Shown here: positions 25,925-34,876 of the stretch, piece after piece
Numbering within the stretch: position 1 is the stretch's first letter
Layout of the letters: each line of letters begins with the position of its first letter
From: Herbinix sp.
GTDB lineage: Bacteria > Bacillota > Clostridia > Lachnospirales > Lachnospiraceae
Reading direction: 5' to 3'
NCBI GenBank assembly: GCA_028691795.1
Contig: JAQUYQ010000005.1
Coordinates: 1-45,351 of the forward strand
Length of the DNA stretch: 45,351 nucleotides
Notes under the pieces: generated by a model
What the model saw: the letters and a program-made list of their open reading frames with translations, nothing else
Databases searched by the model: none
What the model was told of the DNA's origin: nothing
Program-made: the position numbers and the translations under genes

Positions 25925-26085
25925 TAGCCATATCGCCGCCGAAGCCTCTTTTACCACCCATGTTTCCACCATTACCGCCCATATTGCCGCCGCCAGATTT
26001 CCTTTCATGCCTCTACCTATGTTGCTGGTGTTGGTGGTATTTCCGCTTTCATTTACCCGGGTAGCAACATCCGATATGTTATATC
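25925..26085 (-). pseudogene. Frameshifted remnant of a Gly/Asn/Met-rich protein C-terminus
   Basis: Read on the minus strand, one frame gives SDVATRVNESGNTTNTSN then IGRGMKGN. A shift near 26008-26010 is needed to continue into GGGNMGGNGGNMGGKRGFGG and a stop at about 25925. The Gly-Met-Asn tail is like those of clostridial secreted carbohydrate-binding proteins. No upstream part remains; an in-frame TGA precedes it. It is a decayed gene end. Confidence 0.65.
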
Positions 26086-26089
26086 AAGT

Positions 26090-26538
26090 AAATAATAGAT
26101 CATTTTTATGGGAATCAAAGAATTTTATAAAAGGAAAAAATAAACAAAATATATAATAATATGTAAATTATCTAATTACATATAACATCATATATGGTAT
26201 AATATACCTATATAAATAAGTGGTTATACAAAGAAATATCGCTTGGTTAGCTTACTTATAAAAGCGTTATTGCTATGTTGGAAAAGTTGTAAAGAAAGTA
26301 TAGAAATACAAGCATTGGTTAGAAAGTGGTGCTTTCGAGCTTCCTATATACAAACACCTAATTTACTACATAATAATTGATTTGAACTTACCTAAAATAT
26401 AAATTAATAAAAAAATATAAAAATATTAAGAATATATTTGAAGGGTACCTGCATATAATTTCATTGCTGATAAAATACAGACTTACAATTAGTTTTAATT
26501 TAGAAGACAAATAGAGGAATTCGGGAGGTAATAAGAAG
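26090..26538 (+). other. Long AT-rich 5' region of the glycogen operon
   Basis: No gene is visible. TTACAT at 26176-26181 and TATAAT at 26198-26203 with 16 bases between them form the best promoter, giving a leader of about 330 bases before glgB. I see no strong terminator or known riboswitch in that leader. Confidence 0.5.
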
Positions 26539-28452
26539 ATGCCAATAACTAAAAAACCCGGAATAATAACCGATGATCAGATCTATTTATTTCATGAAGG
26601 TACCAATTATAGAAGCTATCAAATGCTCGGAGCTCATCTAATGAAAAAAGGCAATAAAAAAGGCGCTTTCTTTGGTGTATGGGCTCCCAATGCTAGCAGC
26701 GTAAGTGTAGTAGGTGACTTTAACGAATGGAATGATCAGGCTCACCCAATGGAAAGGGTGAATAAATCAGGTGTATGGAATATATTTATTCCGGGTATTA
26801 AGGCAAACCAAATATATAAGTATGCGGTAGGATCAGGTTCAGGTGAAATCGTTTATAAAGCAGATCCCTATGCATATTATTCGGAGGTAAGGCCAAGAAC
26901 TGCTTCCGTTGTATATGATATAGAGGGATATTCTTGGAAAGATGAAGCTTGGCAGGATCAGAAAAAATTAAAATTACCCTATGACAAACCAATGCTAATC
27001 TATGAGGTCCATCTGGGTTCGTGGAAAAGAAATTTGGATGGCTTTTTAAACTACCATGATATAGCGGATGAATTAGTTGATTATGTAATGGAGATGGGAT
27101 ATACCCACATTGAATTATTACCTATCATGGAGCATCCTTTTGATGGTTCCTGGGGTTATCAGGTGACTGGCTATTATGCTGCTACCAGCAGATATGGTAC
27201 ACCGAAAGACTTCATGTATTTAATTGACTTATGTCATCAAAAAGGAATTGGGGTTATTCTGGATTGGGTTCCGGGACATTTTCCAAAGGATGAACATGGG
27301 CTAGCCCGGTTTGATGGAACTTCAATATATGAACATCCGGATCCTAGACGGGGAGAACATCCGCAGTGGGGAACTTTGATCTTTGATTATGGAAGGCATG
27401 AGGTACATAGTTTTCTTATCTCTAATATAGTGTTTTGGTTAGAATGTTTTCATGCTGACGGATTTCGGGTGGATGCGGTAACCAGTATACTTTACTTGGA
27501 TTATGCCAGAGATAATTGGATTCCAAATAAGTATGGTGGCAGAGAGAATCTTGAGGCAGAGGATTTCCTAAAGAAATTGAATGAGACCGTTACATCACAA
27601 TACCCGGGTACACTTATGATTGCAGAGGATTCCAGCCAGTGGCCGAAAGTTACGGAACCGGTCAGCAATGGGGGACTAGGATTTACCTACAAGTGGAATA
27701 TGGGTTGGATGAACGATACCTTAAAATATTGTTCCATGGATCCATTATTTCGAAAAGGAAGTCATAATCTGCTTACATTTTCATTGGCCTTTGCATTTTC
27801 GGAAAATTATATTCTCCCGTTATCCCATGACGAGGTTGTACACGGAAAGCATTCCTTGCTAGATAAGATGCCGGGGGATTACCAACAGAAATTTGCAGGT
27901 TTACGCAGCCTTTATGGATATATGGCAGCTCATCCCGGAAAAAAACTTGTTTTTATGGGAGGGGAGTATGGCCAATTTATTGAATGGAAATATGATAACA
28001 GTCTCGATTGGCATTTACTTGATTACGATATGCACAAGAAAATGCATGAATATGTAAAAGCAATCAACCATTTTTATCTGGATAACCCTTGTCTGTGGGA
28101 AGATGATGGCGGTTGGAATGGTTTTCAATGGATCAGTCCGGATGATGCTAATCAAAGTGTAATAGCCTTTATGCGTAAGGGATGTAAACCGAGTGATTAT
28201 ATAATTACAGTAATTAATTTTACACCTGTTCGAAGAGATAATTATATATTGGGAGTACCAGAAGCGACAGGTTTTAAGGAGATATTTAATTCGGATGACA
28301 AACGTTTTGGAGGAACCCAAATTGTATGTGGGGATATCATTTCTCCAGGTGACATACCTTGCCACGGTTTCAGACAATCAATTATACTCGAAATACCACC
28401 CCTATCCGCTGTTTTTTATAAACCAGTGGAAACTACTACTTTTGATTTTTAA
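26539..28452 (+). CDS. glgB: 1,4-alpha-glucan branching enzyme GlgB
   Basis: Introduces alpha-1,6 branches into glycogen. The 637-residue protein has an N-terminal CBM48 domain (about residues 25-125; FFGVWAPNASSVSVVGDFN), a GH13 barrel, and a C-terminal beta domain. Catalytic residues are visible: the nucleophile Asp312 in DGFRVDAV, the acid/base Glu363 in MIAEDSSQWP, and the third carboxylate in LPLSHDEVVHGK. The short form lacks the extra N-terminal module of E. coli GlgB. TCGGGAGG lies 12 bases before the ATG. First gene of the glgBCDAA operon. Confidence 0.96.
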   Translation: MPITKKPGIITDDQIYLFHEGTNYRSYQMLGAHLMKKGNKKGAFFGVWAPNASSVSVVGDFNEWNDQAHPMERVNKSGVWNIFIPGIKANQIYKYAVGSGSGEIVYKADPYAYYSEVRPRTASVVYDIEGYSWKDEAWQDQKKLKLPYDKPMLIYEVHLGSWKRNLDGFLNYHDIADELVDYVMEMGYTHIELLPIMEHPFDGSWGYQVTGYYAATSRYGTPKDFMYLIDLCHQKGIGVILDWVPGHFPKDEHGLARFDGTSIYEHPDPRRGEHPQWGTLIFDYGRHEVHSFLISNIVFWLECFHADGFRVDAVTSILYLDYARDNWIPNKYGGRENLEAEDFLKKLNETVTSQYPGTLMIAEDSSQWPKVTEPVSNGGLGFTYKWNMGWMNDTLKYCSMDPLFRKGSHNLLTFSLAFAFSENYILPLSHDEVVHGKHSLLDKMPGDYQQKFAGLRSLYGYMAAHPGKKLVFMGGEYGQFIEWKYDNSLDWHLLDYDMHKKMHEYVKAINHFYLDNPCLWEDDGGWNGFQWISPDDANQSVIAFMRKGCKPSDYIITVINFTPVRRDNYILGVPEATGFKEIFNSDDKRFGGTQIVCGDIISPGDIPCHGFRQSIILEIPPLSAVFYKPVETTTFDF

Positions 28453-28481
28453 ATTGACATAATTATAAAGGAGGACTTTTG

Positions 28482-29717
28482 ATGGTAACAAAGAAATGTG
28501 TAGCAATGTTGTTGGCAGGTGGACAGGGCAGTAGGTTAGGAGTTTTAACAAAGAATACTGCAAAACCGGCAGTACCTTTTGGGGGGAAATATCGAATCAT
28601 TGATTTCCCATTAAGCAATTGTACCAATTCGGGAATTGATACAATAGGGGTACTAACACAATATAAACCCCTTAAGCTTAATTCCTATATTGGCATTGGG
28701 CAGCCCTGGGACCTTGACAGGCTTAATGGAGGTGTTTCAATTCTTCCTCCCTATATGAAACAGTCAGCTGGTGAATGGTATTCCGGTACTGCTAATGCGA
28801 TTTATCAAAATATAGAATTCATTGATACGTATAAACCGGAATATGTTCTTATTTTATCCGGTGATCAGATATATAAAATGGATTATAGTGAGATGCTTGA
28901 ATTCCACGAAGAAAAGAAGGCAGATGTTACCATTGCGATCTTAGAGGTGCCCTGGGAAGATGCAAGCCGCTTTGGCATCATGAATACAGACGATGAGAAT
29001 CAGATATATGAGTTCGTGGAAAAACCGAAAAAACCAATCAGTAACAAAGCATCTATGGGTATCTACATATTTAAATGGAAAAAACTCAGAAAATATCTTA
29101 TCGAAGATCAAAATACTTCCACATCTACCAATGACTTTGGCAAAGATATTATTCCAAAGATGTTAAAGGATGGGGAGCACATGTTTGCATTTCCTTTCAA
29201 AGGATACTGGAGAGATGTTGGGACAATCCAGAGTCTTTGGGAAGCTAATATGGATTTGCTCGAAGAAGCGCCCGAGCTTGATTTATATGATCACGGATGG
29301 AGAATTTACTCCAGAAATCCGGTGGAACCGCCTCACTTTATTGCCTTGGGAGCTAACGTAAGACGTTGTATTATTACAGAAGGTGGAATTATTTATGGAG
29401 ATGTATATCATTCGGTGCTTTTCTCCGGTGTTACAATCGGAAGGGGAAGCAAAATCCATAATTCCATCCTTATGCCTAATGTCAAGGTAGGTGAAAATAC
29501 GGTTATTGAGAATGCTATCATCGCAGAAAACACAGTAATTGGTGATAATTGCTACATAGGCTATAAAGCTCGTACAGAAGAGGATAATAAGCAGGATGTG
29601 AAAGAAAGTGAGATTACGGTGATCGGAGAAAATCTAGTATTGCCATCCGGTTTTAAATTGGATAAAGGGATTATGATTGACGCAGATAACTTTAGAGCTT
29701 ATCAAGCAGTTGTATGA
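28482..29717 (+). CDS. glgC: Glucose-1-phosphate adenylyltransferase GlgC
   Basis: Makes ADP-glucose, the rate-limiting glycogen precursor. The 411-residue protein starts with the nucleotidyltransferase signature [13 protein letters not shown], followed by [29 protein letters not shown] and MGIYIFKW line the sugar-phosphate site. The C-terminal ~110 residues are a left-handed beta-helix with hexapeptide repeats ([20 protein letters not shown]). I chose the ATG at 28482; the TTG directly before it is part of the spacer from AAGGAGG. It lies 29 bases after glgB. Clostridial GlgC usually pairs with GlgD, present next. Confidence 0.96.
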   Translation: MVTKKCVAMLLAGGQGSRLGVLTKNTAKPAVPFGGKYRIIDFPLSNCTNSGIDTIGVLTQYKPLKLNSYIGIGQPWDLDRLNGGVSILPPYMKQSAGEWYSGTANAIYQNIEFIDTYKPEYVLILSGDQIYKMDYSEMLEFHEEKKADVTIAILEVPWEDASRFGIMNTDDENQIYEFVEKPKKPISNKASMGIYIFKWKKLRKYLIEDQNTSTSTNDFGKDIIPKMLKDGEHMFAFPFKGYWRDVGTIQSLWEANMDLLEEAPELDLYDHGWRIYSRNPVEPPHFIALGANVRRCIITEGGIIYGDVYHSVLFSGVTIGRGSKIHNSILMPNVKVGENTVIENAIIAENTVIGDNCYIGYKARTEEDNKQDVKESEITVIGENLVLPSGFKLDKGIMIDADNFRAYQAVV

Positions 29718-29773
29718 TTAAGGAGGATAGTTTGCAAAAAGCACGATAGCGTACTTTTCGCTCACACTTTGAG

Positions 29774-29799
29774 CTGCCTGACGGCAGAATGGAGGTATT
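29774..29799 (+). promoter_or_regulatory. Hairpin abutting the glgD ribosome-binding site
   Basis: CTGCC (29774-29778) pairs with GGCAG (29783-29787) across TGAC; AATGGAGG follows at once and the ATG is four bases later. A second hairpin (AAAAGCAC with GTACTTTT) lies just upstream at 29737-29758. Both are within the glgC-glgD gap. Confidence 0.65.
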
Positions 29800-30921
29800 A
29801 TGAGAGATACGATGGGAATTATTTATACAGGTGAAAGTAATATTAGCCTGCGAGAGATTACTCTAAGGCGATCTGTTGCTGCACTTCCTTTTGGAGGCAG
29901 ATACCGTGTTATAGATTTCACCTTATCGAACATGATTAATTCGGGAATAATAAATGTAGGATTGATTACACAAAATAATTACCACTCACTAATGGATCAT
30001 TTGGATTCCGGAAAGCAATGGGATCTTGACCGGAAAAGCGGTGGTCTCTTTATTCTCCCCCCGTATGTAAGTTCTGATAATACGGGGTGGTACCGAGGAG
30101 AAATCGATGCATACCATAGTAACATGTCTTATATCCGAAGAAGTCCCCAGAAATATGTAGTTATCTCCGGAAGCTCCATGGTATGCAACCTAACCTATGA
30201 TGATGCGATGGAATTCCATAAAGATAATATGGCGGATATCACCGTAATATATAAACAGGAGAAAAATACGACCAAGAAAGAGCTGTCAAGACATACATTA
30301 ATCCGTACCGACGAGCAGAACCGGATTTGGGATATTGAAGTAAAACCGGCTACTCCAATGTCAGACAAGATCTCTATGGAAATGTATATCTTAGATAAAA
30401 AATTATTTGAATATTTAATCGAGGAATGCGTTGCAAGAGGGCAATATGACTTAAATAAAGATATATTCATAAAGAATAAGGAAAAGCTACGTATCTTAGG
30501 ATATCCCTATAATGGATATCTTGCAAAGATTGATAGTATCCATTCCTATTTTAAACATAATATGGAGCTGTTTGATCTGGATAATCACTATGAACTGTTC
30601 CATCATGCCGGGCCGGTCTATACAAAAGTTAAGGATGAGGTTCCTGCCAAATACGGAGATAATTCTATAGTGGAAAATTCGTTGGTGGCAGATGGTTGTA
30701 TCGTTGAAGGCAGTATTGAGAATTGTGTTCTTTTCCGTGGAGTAAAAGTTGCGAAGGGTGCTGTAGTGAAGAACAGTATTATAATGCAAGAGACAGAGAT
30801 TCAGGAAAAGGCTGTTCTCGAAAATGTGATATTGGACAAGGAAGTTATCATTCGTAAAGGGAAACAATTGATAGGACAGGAAAGTTATCCTGTAGTAATT
30901 CGCAAGAGCGCAATTATATAG
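29800..30921 (+). CDS. glgD: GlgD, regulatory-type subunit of ADP-glucose pyrophosphorylase
   Basis: A 373-residue GlgC paralogue. The nucleotidyltransferase fold is kept (ALPFGGRYRVIDFTLSNM, then QWDLDRKSGGLFILPPYV and the beta-helix end GCIVEGSIENCVLFRGVKV). The catalytic GGxGxRL loop is absent: the start reads MGIIYTGESNISLREIT. In Firmicutes GlgD forms a hetero-oligomer with GlgC and modulates it. The start at 29800 is four bases from GGAGG; an ATG four codons later is possible. It follows glgC after 82 bases that contain hairpins. Confidence 0.93.
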   Translation: MRDTMGIIYTGESNISLREITLRRSVAALPFGGRYRVIDFTLSNMINSGIINVGLITQNNYHSLMDHLDSGKQWDLDRKSGGLFILPPYVSSDNTGWYRGEIDAYHSNMSYIRRSPQKYVVISGSSMVCNLTYDDAMEFHKDNMADITVIYKQEKNTTKKELSRHTLIRTDEQNRIWDIEVKPATPMSDKISMEMYILDKKLFEYLIEECVARGQYDLNKDIFIKNKEKLRILGYPYNGYLAKIDSIHSYFKHNMELFDLDNHYELFHHAGPVYTKVKDEVPAKYGDNSIVENSLVADGCIVEGSIENCVLFRGVKVAKGAVVKNSIIMQETEIQEKAVLENVILDKEVIIRKGKQLIGQESYPVVIRKSAII

Positions 30922-30941
30922 ATTGTTGGAGAATATTAGTA

Positions 30942-30971
30942 CCGCCGTTAAGCGGCGGAATGGAGGTTACT
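30942..30971 (+). promoter_or_regulatory. Hairpin abutting the glgA1 ribosome-binding site
   Basis: CCGCCG (30942-30947) pairs with CGGCGG (30953-30958) around TTAAG; AATGGAGG follows directly and the ATG is five bases further at 30972. The stem is very GC-rich for this genome. Confidence 0.68.
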
Positions 30972-32411
30972 ATGGTAAAAATATTAATGGCAACTTCAGA
31001 GGCTAGCCCTTTTGCAAAAACAGGAGGGTTGGCAGATGTTCTGGGTTCTTTACCATCGGCTTTATTAAAACTGGGTGCGGATGTTAGAGTAATTATGCCT
31101 AAATATGGGACAATACCGGAAAAACTCCGTGACAGTATCGTACATAATTGCTATATTTATATAAACTTAGGGTGGAGACACCTGTATTGTGGTATAGAGC
31201 GGGCCAAATATAACGGAGTAACATATTACTTTATAGACAACGAAGATTATTTTAACAGGGCCAGCCTGTATGGCTATAATGATGATTGTGAGCGGTTTGC
31301 TTTCTTTTGCAAGGCTGTAATGGCAGCAATTCCTTATCTGGATTTTATACCTGATGTTATTCACTGCCATGATTGGCAGTCGGGTATGATTCCGGTTCTA
31401 TTGGAATCAGGCTACCGCCATCAGGAACTTTATAAGAATATGTCAACCGTATTTACAATCCATAACCTCAGGTATCAGGGCATATATGGAATTGATGAAA
31501 TGAAGGAATGGTTCGATTTGAATGCTTCCTATTTTACCGATGATAAATTGGAATTCTATCATTCCGGTAATTTTATGAAGGGTGGACTGGTTTATGCCCA
31601 TATGCTTACTACGGTTAGCGAAACCTATGCCCAGGAAATTAAAAATCCATTCTATGGTGAACGGATGGATGGGCTATTAAATGCCAGAAGCAATGATTTA
31701 CATGGAATTGTGAATGGAATTGATTATGAGGAATTTAACTCACAAAAAGATCCGCTGATATACCAGAACTTTTCAAAATCTAATCTAAAAGGTAAAGCGG
31801 CTAATAAGGCTGCATTGCAGCAGGATTTAAAACTGACGATTGATGAAGAGGTTCCAATAATCGGCTTAATATCCAGATTAGTTGATCAAAAGGGACTGGA
31901 CTTGATCGCTTGTGTATTAGATGAAATACTGAGTGATGAAGTGCAGCTGGTTGTTCTGGGAACCGGTGATGAGAAATATGAGAGATTATTTAACGAGGCA
32001 ATGAATCGCTATCCGGGAAAAGTTTCTGCCAATATCCGGTTTGATAATGGACTTGCACATAAGATCTATGCTGCCTCAGACTATTTCTTGATGCCATCTT
32101 TGTTTGAACCCTGCGGTTTAGGCCAGTTAATCAGTTTAAGATACGGGACGCTGCCAATCGTAAGAGAAACTGGTGGATTAAAAGATACAGTTATTTCTTA
32201 TAATGACGAAACAGGAGAAGGAAACGGCTTTAGCTTTACTAATTATAATGCACATGATATGTTAAATACGATAAGAAGAGCATTATCATTTTATCAAAAG
32301 AAAACACTGCGTACAAAGCTTAGAAAAGCTGCAATGTCATGTGATTACAGCTGGCTAAGCTCTGCTGAAAAATATTTGGAACTTTACCGTACATTGAAGC
32401 CTGAGGCCTAG
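30972..32411 (+). CDS. glgA: Glycogen synthase GlgA (first copy)
   Basis: A GT5 glycosyltransferase that adds glucose from ADP-glucose to glycogen. The 479-residue protein shows ASPFAKTGGLADV near the start, which holds the ADP-glucose-binding KxGG. ISRLVDQKGLDLI (Arg and Lys contacts) and the C-terminal EPCGLGQL with GTLPIVRETGGLKDTV are also present. Length is standard. I chose the ATG at 30972, five bases after GGAGG; an in-frame ATG at 30960 lies inside the SD. It is the fourth gene of the glg operon and is followed by a second synthase five bases later. Confidence 0.95.
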   Translation: MVKILMATSEASPFAKTGGLADVLGSLPSALLKLGADVRVIMPKYGTIPEKLRDSIVHNCYIYINLGWRHLYCGIERAKYNGVTYYFIDNEDYFNRASLYGYNDDCERFAFFCKAVMAAIPYLDFIPDVIHCHDWQSGMIPVLLESGYRHQELYKNMSTVFTIHNLRYQGIYGIDEMKEWFDLNASYFTDDKLEFYHSGNFMKGGLVYAHMLTTVSETYAQEIKNPFYGERMDGLLNARSNDLHGIVNGIDYEEFNSQKDPLIYQNFSKSNLKGKAANKAALQQDLKLTIDEEVPIIGLISRLVDQKGLDLIACVLDEILSDEVQLVVLGTGDEKYERLFNEAMNRYPGKVSANIRFDNGLAHKIYAASDYFLMPSLFEPCGLGQLISLRYGTLPIVRETGGLKDTVISYNDETGEGNGFSFTNYNAHDMLNTIRRALSFYQKKTLRTKLRKAAMSCDYSWLSSAEKYLELYRTLKPEA

Positions 32412-32416
32412 ACAAA

Positions 32417-33829
32417 ATGAAGCGAAAAATTAAAATTCTATATGTAAGTGCAGAAATATCACCTTATGCCAGTGCCGGAGGTCTTGGGGAAGTTGGAAAG
32501 AGCTTCCCTACGGCACTGCTTAATTATGAGGATATGGAAGTACGAAGAGTTATGCCTTTATATAAACGTATCGATAGGAAACTTAAATATTTGACAGATT
32601 TTTCGGTACCAATGGATAATGAATATGATACCTGTGTACTGAAGACAGACCCTGAGTGTAAGGATATAATTACTTATTTTATAGGCAATGATCGATATTT
32701 TTATCGGGATAATATATATGCTTACGAGGATGATGGTTTACGCTTCTATTTCTTTTGCAGAGCAATTATAGAAATGCTTAAAAATATTAAATATAAACCA
32801 GACATTGTACATACGAATGATTGGCATACGGGATTCCTCCCGCTATTATTAAAAAAGGAGTTTCCATCTATAAAAACGGTGTATACCATTCATAATATAT
32901 CCTACCATGGCTTTATTCCTCCATCGTATTTAGAAAAATATGTATCGGAGGAGGAAGCGGGGAGGCTGGGATACCCACAATGGCTGAACTTTATGAAAGC
33001 CGGAATCATATATTCTGATTTGCTTACTACTGTTAGTCCGGGTTATAAAGGAGAGATAGTACAACCGGAATATAGTTATGGAATGTCCGAACTAATTGCT
33101 GGAAGAGCAGGTCCTATGGTAGGAATATTAAATGGGATTGATACCGAAAGCTATAATCCAAAACTGGATGGGGTATTAACCTATCCCTATGATATGAAAA
33201 GTCTGGAACAAAAAAAGAAGAACAGGACATTGCTGCGTTTAGAATATGGACTGCCTGATACTGAAATACCCTTAATAGCAATGGTGACCAGATTAGATTA
33301 TACCAAGGGAATCGATATTCTGATTAAATCAATCAGTCATTCTGATCTGAACACATTTCAGTTAATCATTCTGGGCTCCGGTAATCCTTATTATCAAGGA
33401 ATATTAGAAAGTATAGCAGAGGGATATTCAGGTATAATGGTATTTGAATCTAATTATTCAGCTACACTTGCAAAGAAGATTTATGCAGCGGCAGATATCT
33501 ATCTTATGCCTTCCTTATTTGAACCCTGTGGACTGGGTCAGCTTTATGCCATGAGATATGGAGCGGTGCCGATTGTTAATCCGGTGGGCGGTTTAAAAGA
33601 TACTGTCCTTGATATTAAGAAATATCCTGAAAGAGCTTGTGGATTTTATATGGAAAATTGGACTGTAGAAGCACTTACTATAGCAATAAAACAAGCCGTT
33701 AATGCTTACCACTTTGCTGATTGGAATAAGTTAATTGTCAATGGCATGAAATATAATGCCTCTTGGAACACAAGTGTTGCGAAATACCGTAAATATTACG
33801 AAAAATTAATAATGAATCTTATGAAATAA
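32417..33829 (+). CDS. Second GlgA-type glycogen/starch synthase, diverged KxGG motif
   Basis: A 470-residue GT5 paralogue directly behind glgA. The C-terminal Rossmann half is well kept (VTRLDYTKGIDIL, EPCGLGQL, GAVPIVNPVGGLKDTV), as is HTNDWHTGFLPLLL. At the N-terminus the motif is SPYASAGGLGEV: the Lys of KTGG, which contacts ADP-glucose, is Ser, followed by Ala. This suggests a different donor, lower activity, or a partner role with the first copy. The five-base gap shows co-transcription; the SD is poor (GGCC...GAC), so it may rely on coupling. It is the last gene of the operon. Confidence 0.9.
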   Translation: MKRKIKILYVSAEISPYASAGGLGEVGKSFPTALLNYEDMEVRRVMPLYKRIDRKLKYLTDFSVPMDNEYDTCVLKTDPECKDIITYFIGNDRYFYRDNIYAYEDDGLRFYFFCRAIIEMLKNIKYKPDIVHTNDWHTGFLPLLLKKEFPSIKTVYTIHNISYHGFIPPSYLEKYVSEEEAGRLGYPQWLNFMKAGIIYSDLLTTVSPGYKGEIVQPEYSYGMSELIAGRAGPMVGILNGIDTESYNPKLDGVLTYPYDMKSLEQKKKNRTLLRLEYGLPDTEIPLIAMVTRLDYTKGIDILIKSISHSDLNTFQLIILGSGNPYYQGILESIAEGYSGIMVFESNYSATLAKKIYAAADIYLMPSLFEPCGLGQLYAMRYGAVPIVNPVGGLKDTVLDIKKYPERACGFYMENWTVEALTIAIKQAVNAYHFADWNKLIVNGMKYNASWNTSVAKYRKYYEKLIMNLMK

Positions 33830-33911
33830 CAAGTTACTATATTTTAACGAGCAATCGATATTATAAAAAGACCAAAATAAGATTCAAATAAAACCGAAAT
33901 AATACCGAAAT

Positions 33912-33952
33912 AATACCCCTTCTTTCGTTTTATATGAGAAGGGGTATTTTGC
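33912..33952 (+). terminator. Terminator of the glycogen operon
   Basis: A perfect 12-bp stem AATACCCCTTCT / AGAAGGGGTATT (33912-33923 with 33937-33948) followed by TTTT. Just before it ACCGAAATAAT occurs twice in tandem. Confidence 0.87.
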
Positions 33953-34021
33953 ATTCATATCAAGTGAATTGACGCACCAATTTACTAAATATCGTATATT
34001 AAGTTTGTATAGCAGAAGAAA

Positions 34022-34537
34022 CTAGCTTAACGTATACATTCCTTTACTTAGCATATAAGCAAAGACTGCTTCGCCATGCTTTTGTTCTTCTTTTTGAATA
34101 TGATTCAATACATCACGAACCTGTGCATCTTTAAATTCGAAAATTGAAGTATCGTAAGCACCGGAGACATATTTTTCTGTCATAAGCATATCGCTACACA
34201 GCTCCTTATCAGATGCCTTGAAATTAACGGCACCACTGCTTTGTTTATCAACAGTAGCTTGCTGAGACGTCTGGCTTTGACCAGTTTGTCCGACTTGTTG
34301 CTGACTACTGTCTTGACTGCTTTGATTCATAGAAGGTACCTGTCCGGTAAGTAATTGATTTATTGTCTGCAGATGTTCCTTCTCTTTTTGGCCATTACTA
34401 CGAAAAACTGCTTTGAGTTGTGCATCACATGCTAAATTTTCATAATTAGTATATTTCTCAATACAGATTTCTTCGTGAGATTTTGCGTCTTCTAGCAAGT
34501 ATTTTTCTTTTGTGGTTAAAGTTACGTTCGTTATCAT
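34022..34537 (-). CDS. CotF-type spore coat protein (ferritin-like helical)
   Basis: A 171-residue mostly helical protein. Two helical halves (about residues 8-65 and 110-168) carry the CotF-like pattern: LEDAKSHEEICIEKY, EKEHLQTINQLL, then ELCSDMLMTEKYVSGAYD and IQKEEQKHGEAVFAYM. A Gln/Ser-rich low-complexity linker (about 70-105) separates them. Such proteins are found in the coats of spores of Clostridia and Bacilli. I chose the ATG at 34537, eight bases after AAGGAGG; the frame is open upstream but has no better SD. The region to the next gene (34538-34859) is non-coding. It supports a spore-former. Confidence 0.85.
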   Translation of the reverse strand: MITNVTLTTKEKYLLEDAKSHEEICIEKYTNYENLACDAQLKAVFRSNGQKEKEHLQTINQLLTGQVPSMNQSSQDSSQQQVGQTGQSQTSQQATVDKQSSGAVNFKASDKELCSDMLMTEKYVSGAYDTSIFEFKDAQVRDVLNHIQKEEQKHGEAVFAYMLSKGMYTLS

Positions 34538-34795
34538 ATTATCACCTCCTTCAAATAGTATTTTCAATAATACTGTTAATATCCCTGATTTAATGAAATT
34601 TAAATGATAATTATGTGATAAATTCATTGGATACATTTTGGATTATATGCATAGATATGTCACAATATAATAATTTATATAGAAAAATAGTATAAAATAA
34701 GATATAATGTTCTAAAAAAGATTTGTGAAAATAGTTTCAATAGTTTCTGTTATGTGTAGTTAAGGTGAGATGTACACTATAATGAGGGGGTATTA

Positions 34796-34822
34796 GTGTG
34801 AAAAATCAAAGATTTTTCACAC
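34796..34822 (+). promoter_or_regulatory. Perfect 12-bp hairpin in the second chemoreceptor leader
   Basis: GTGTGAAAAATC (34796-34807) and GATTTTTCACAC (34811-34822) pair perfectly around AAA. Copy B of the conserved 45-nt element starts nine bases later. It has no T run, so it is probably a leader structure or operator, not a terminator. Confidence 0.65.
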
Positions 34823-34831
34823 GCAAATTTT

Positions 34832-34876
34832 GCCTGCAGCCGAAAGTTTGTAGGCTTTGATGAAAGGCATGGTTAT
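34832..34876 (+). repeat. Conserved 45-nt hairpin element, copy B
   Basis: 39 of 45 bases match 14691-14735. GCCTGC and GTAGGC can form the stem. The end overlaps the possible start codons of the chemoreceptor (ATG at 34860 and 34869). Confidence 0.6.

Noticed and set aside
25876..26064. Pro-rich plus-strand open frame as a gene
   Set aside because: It is the antisense of the Gly-rich minus-strand remnant and has no ribosome-binding site.
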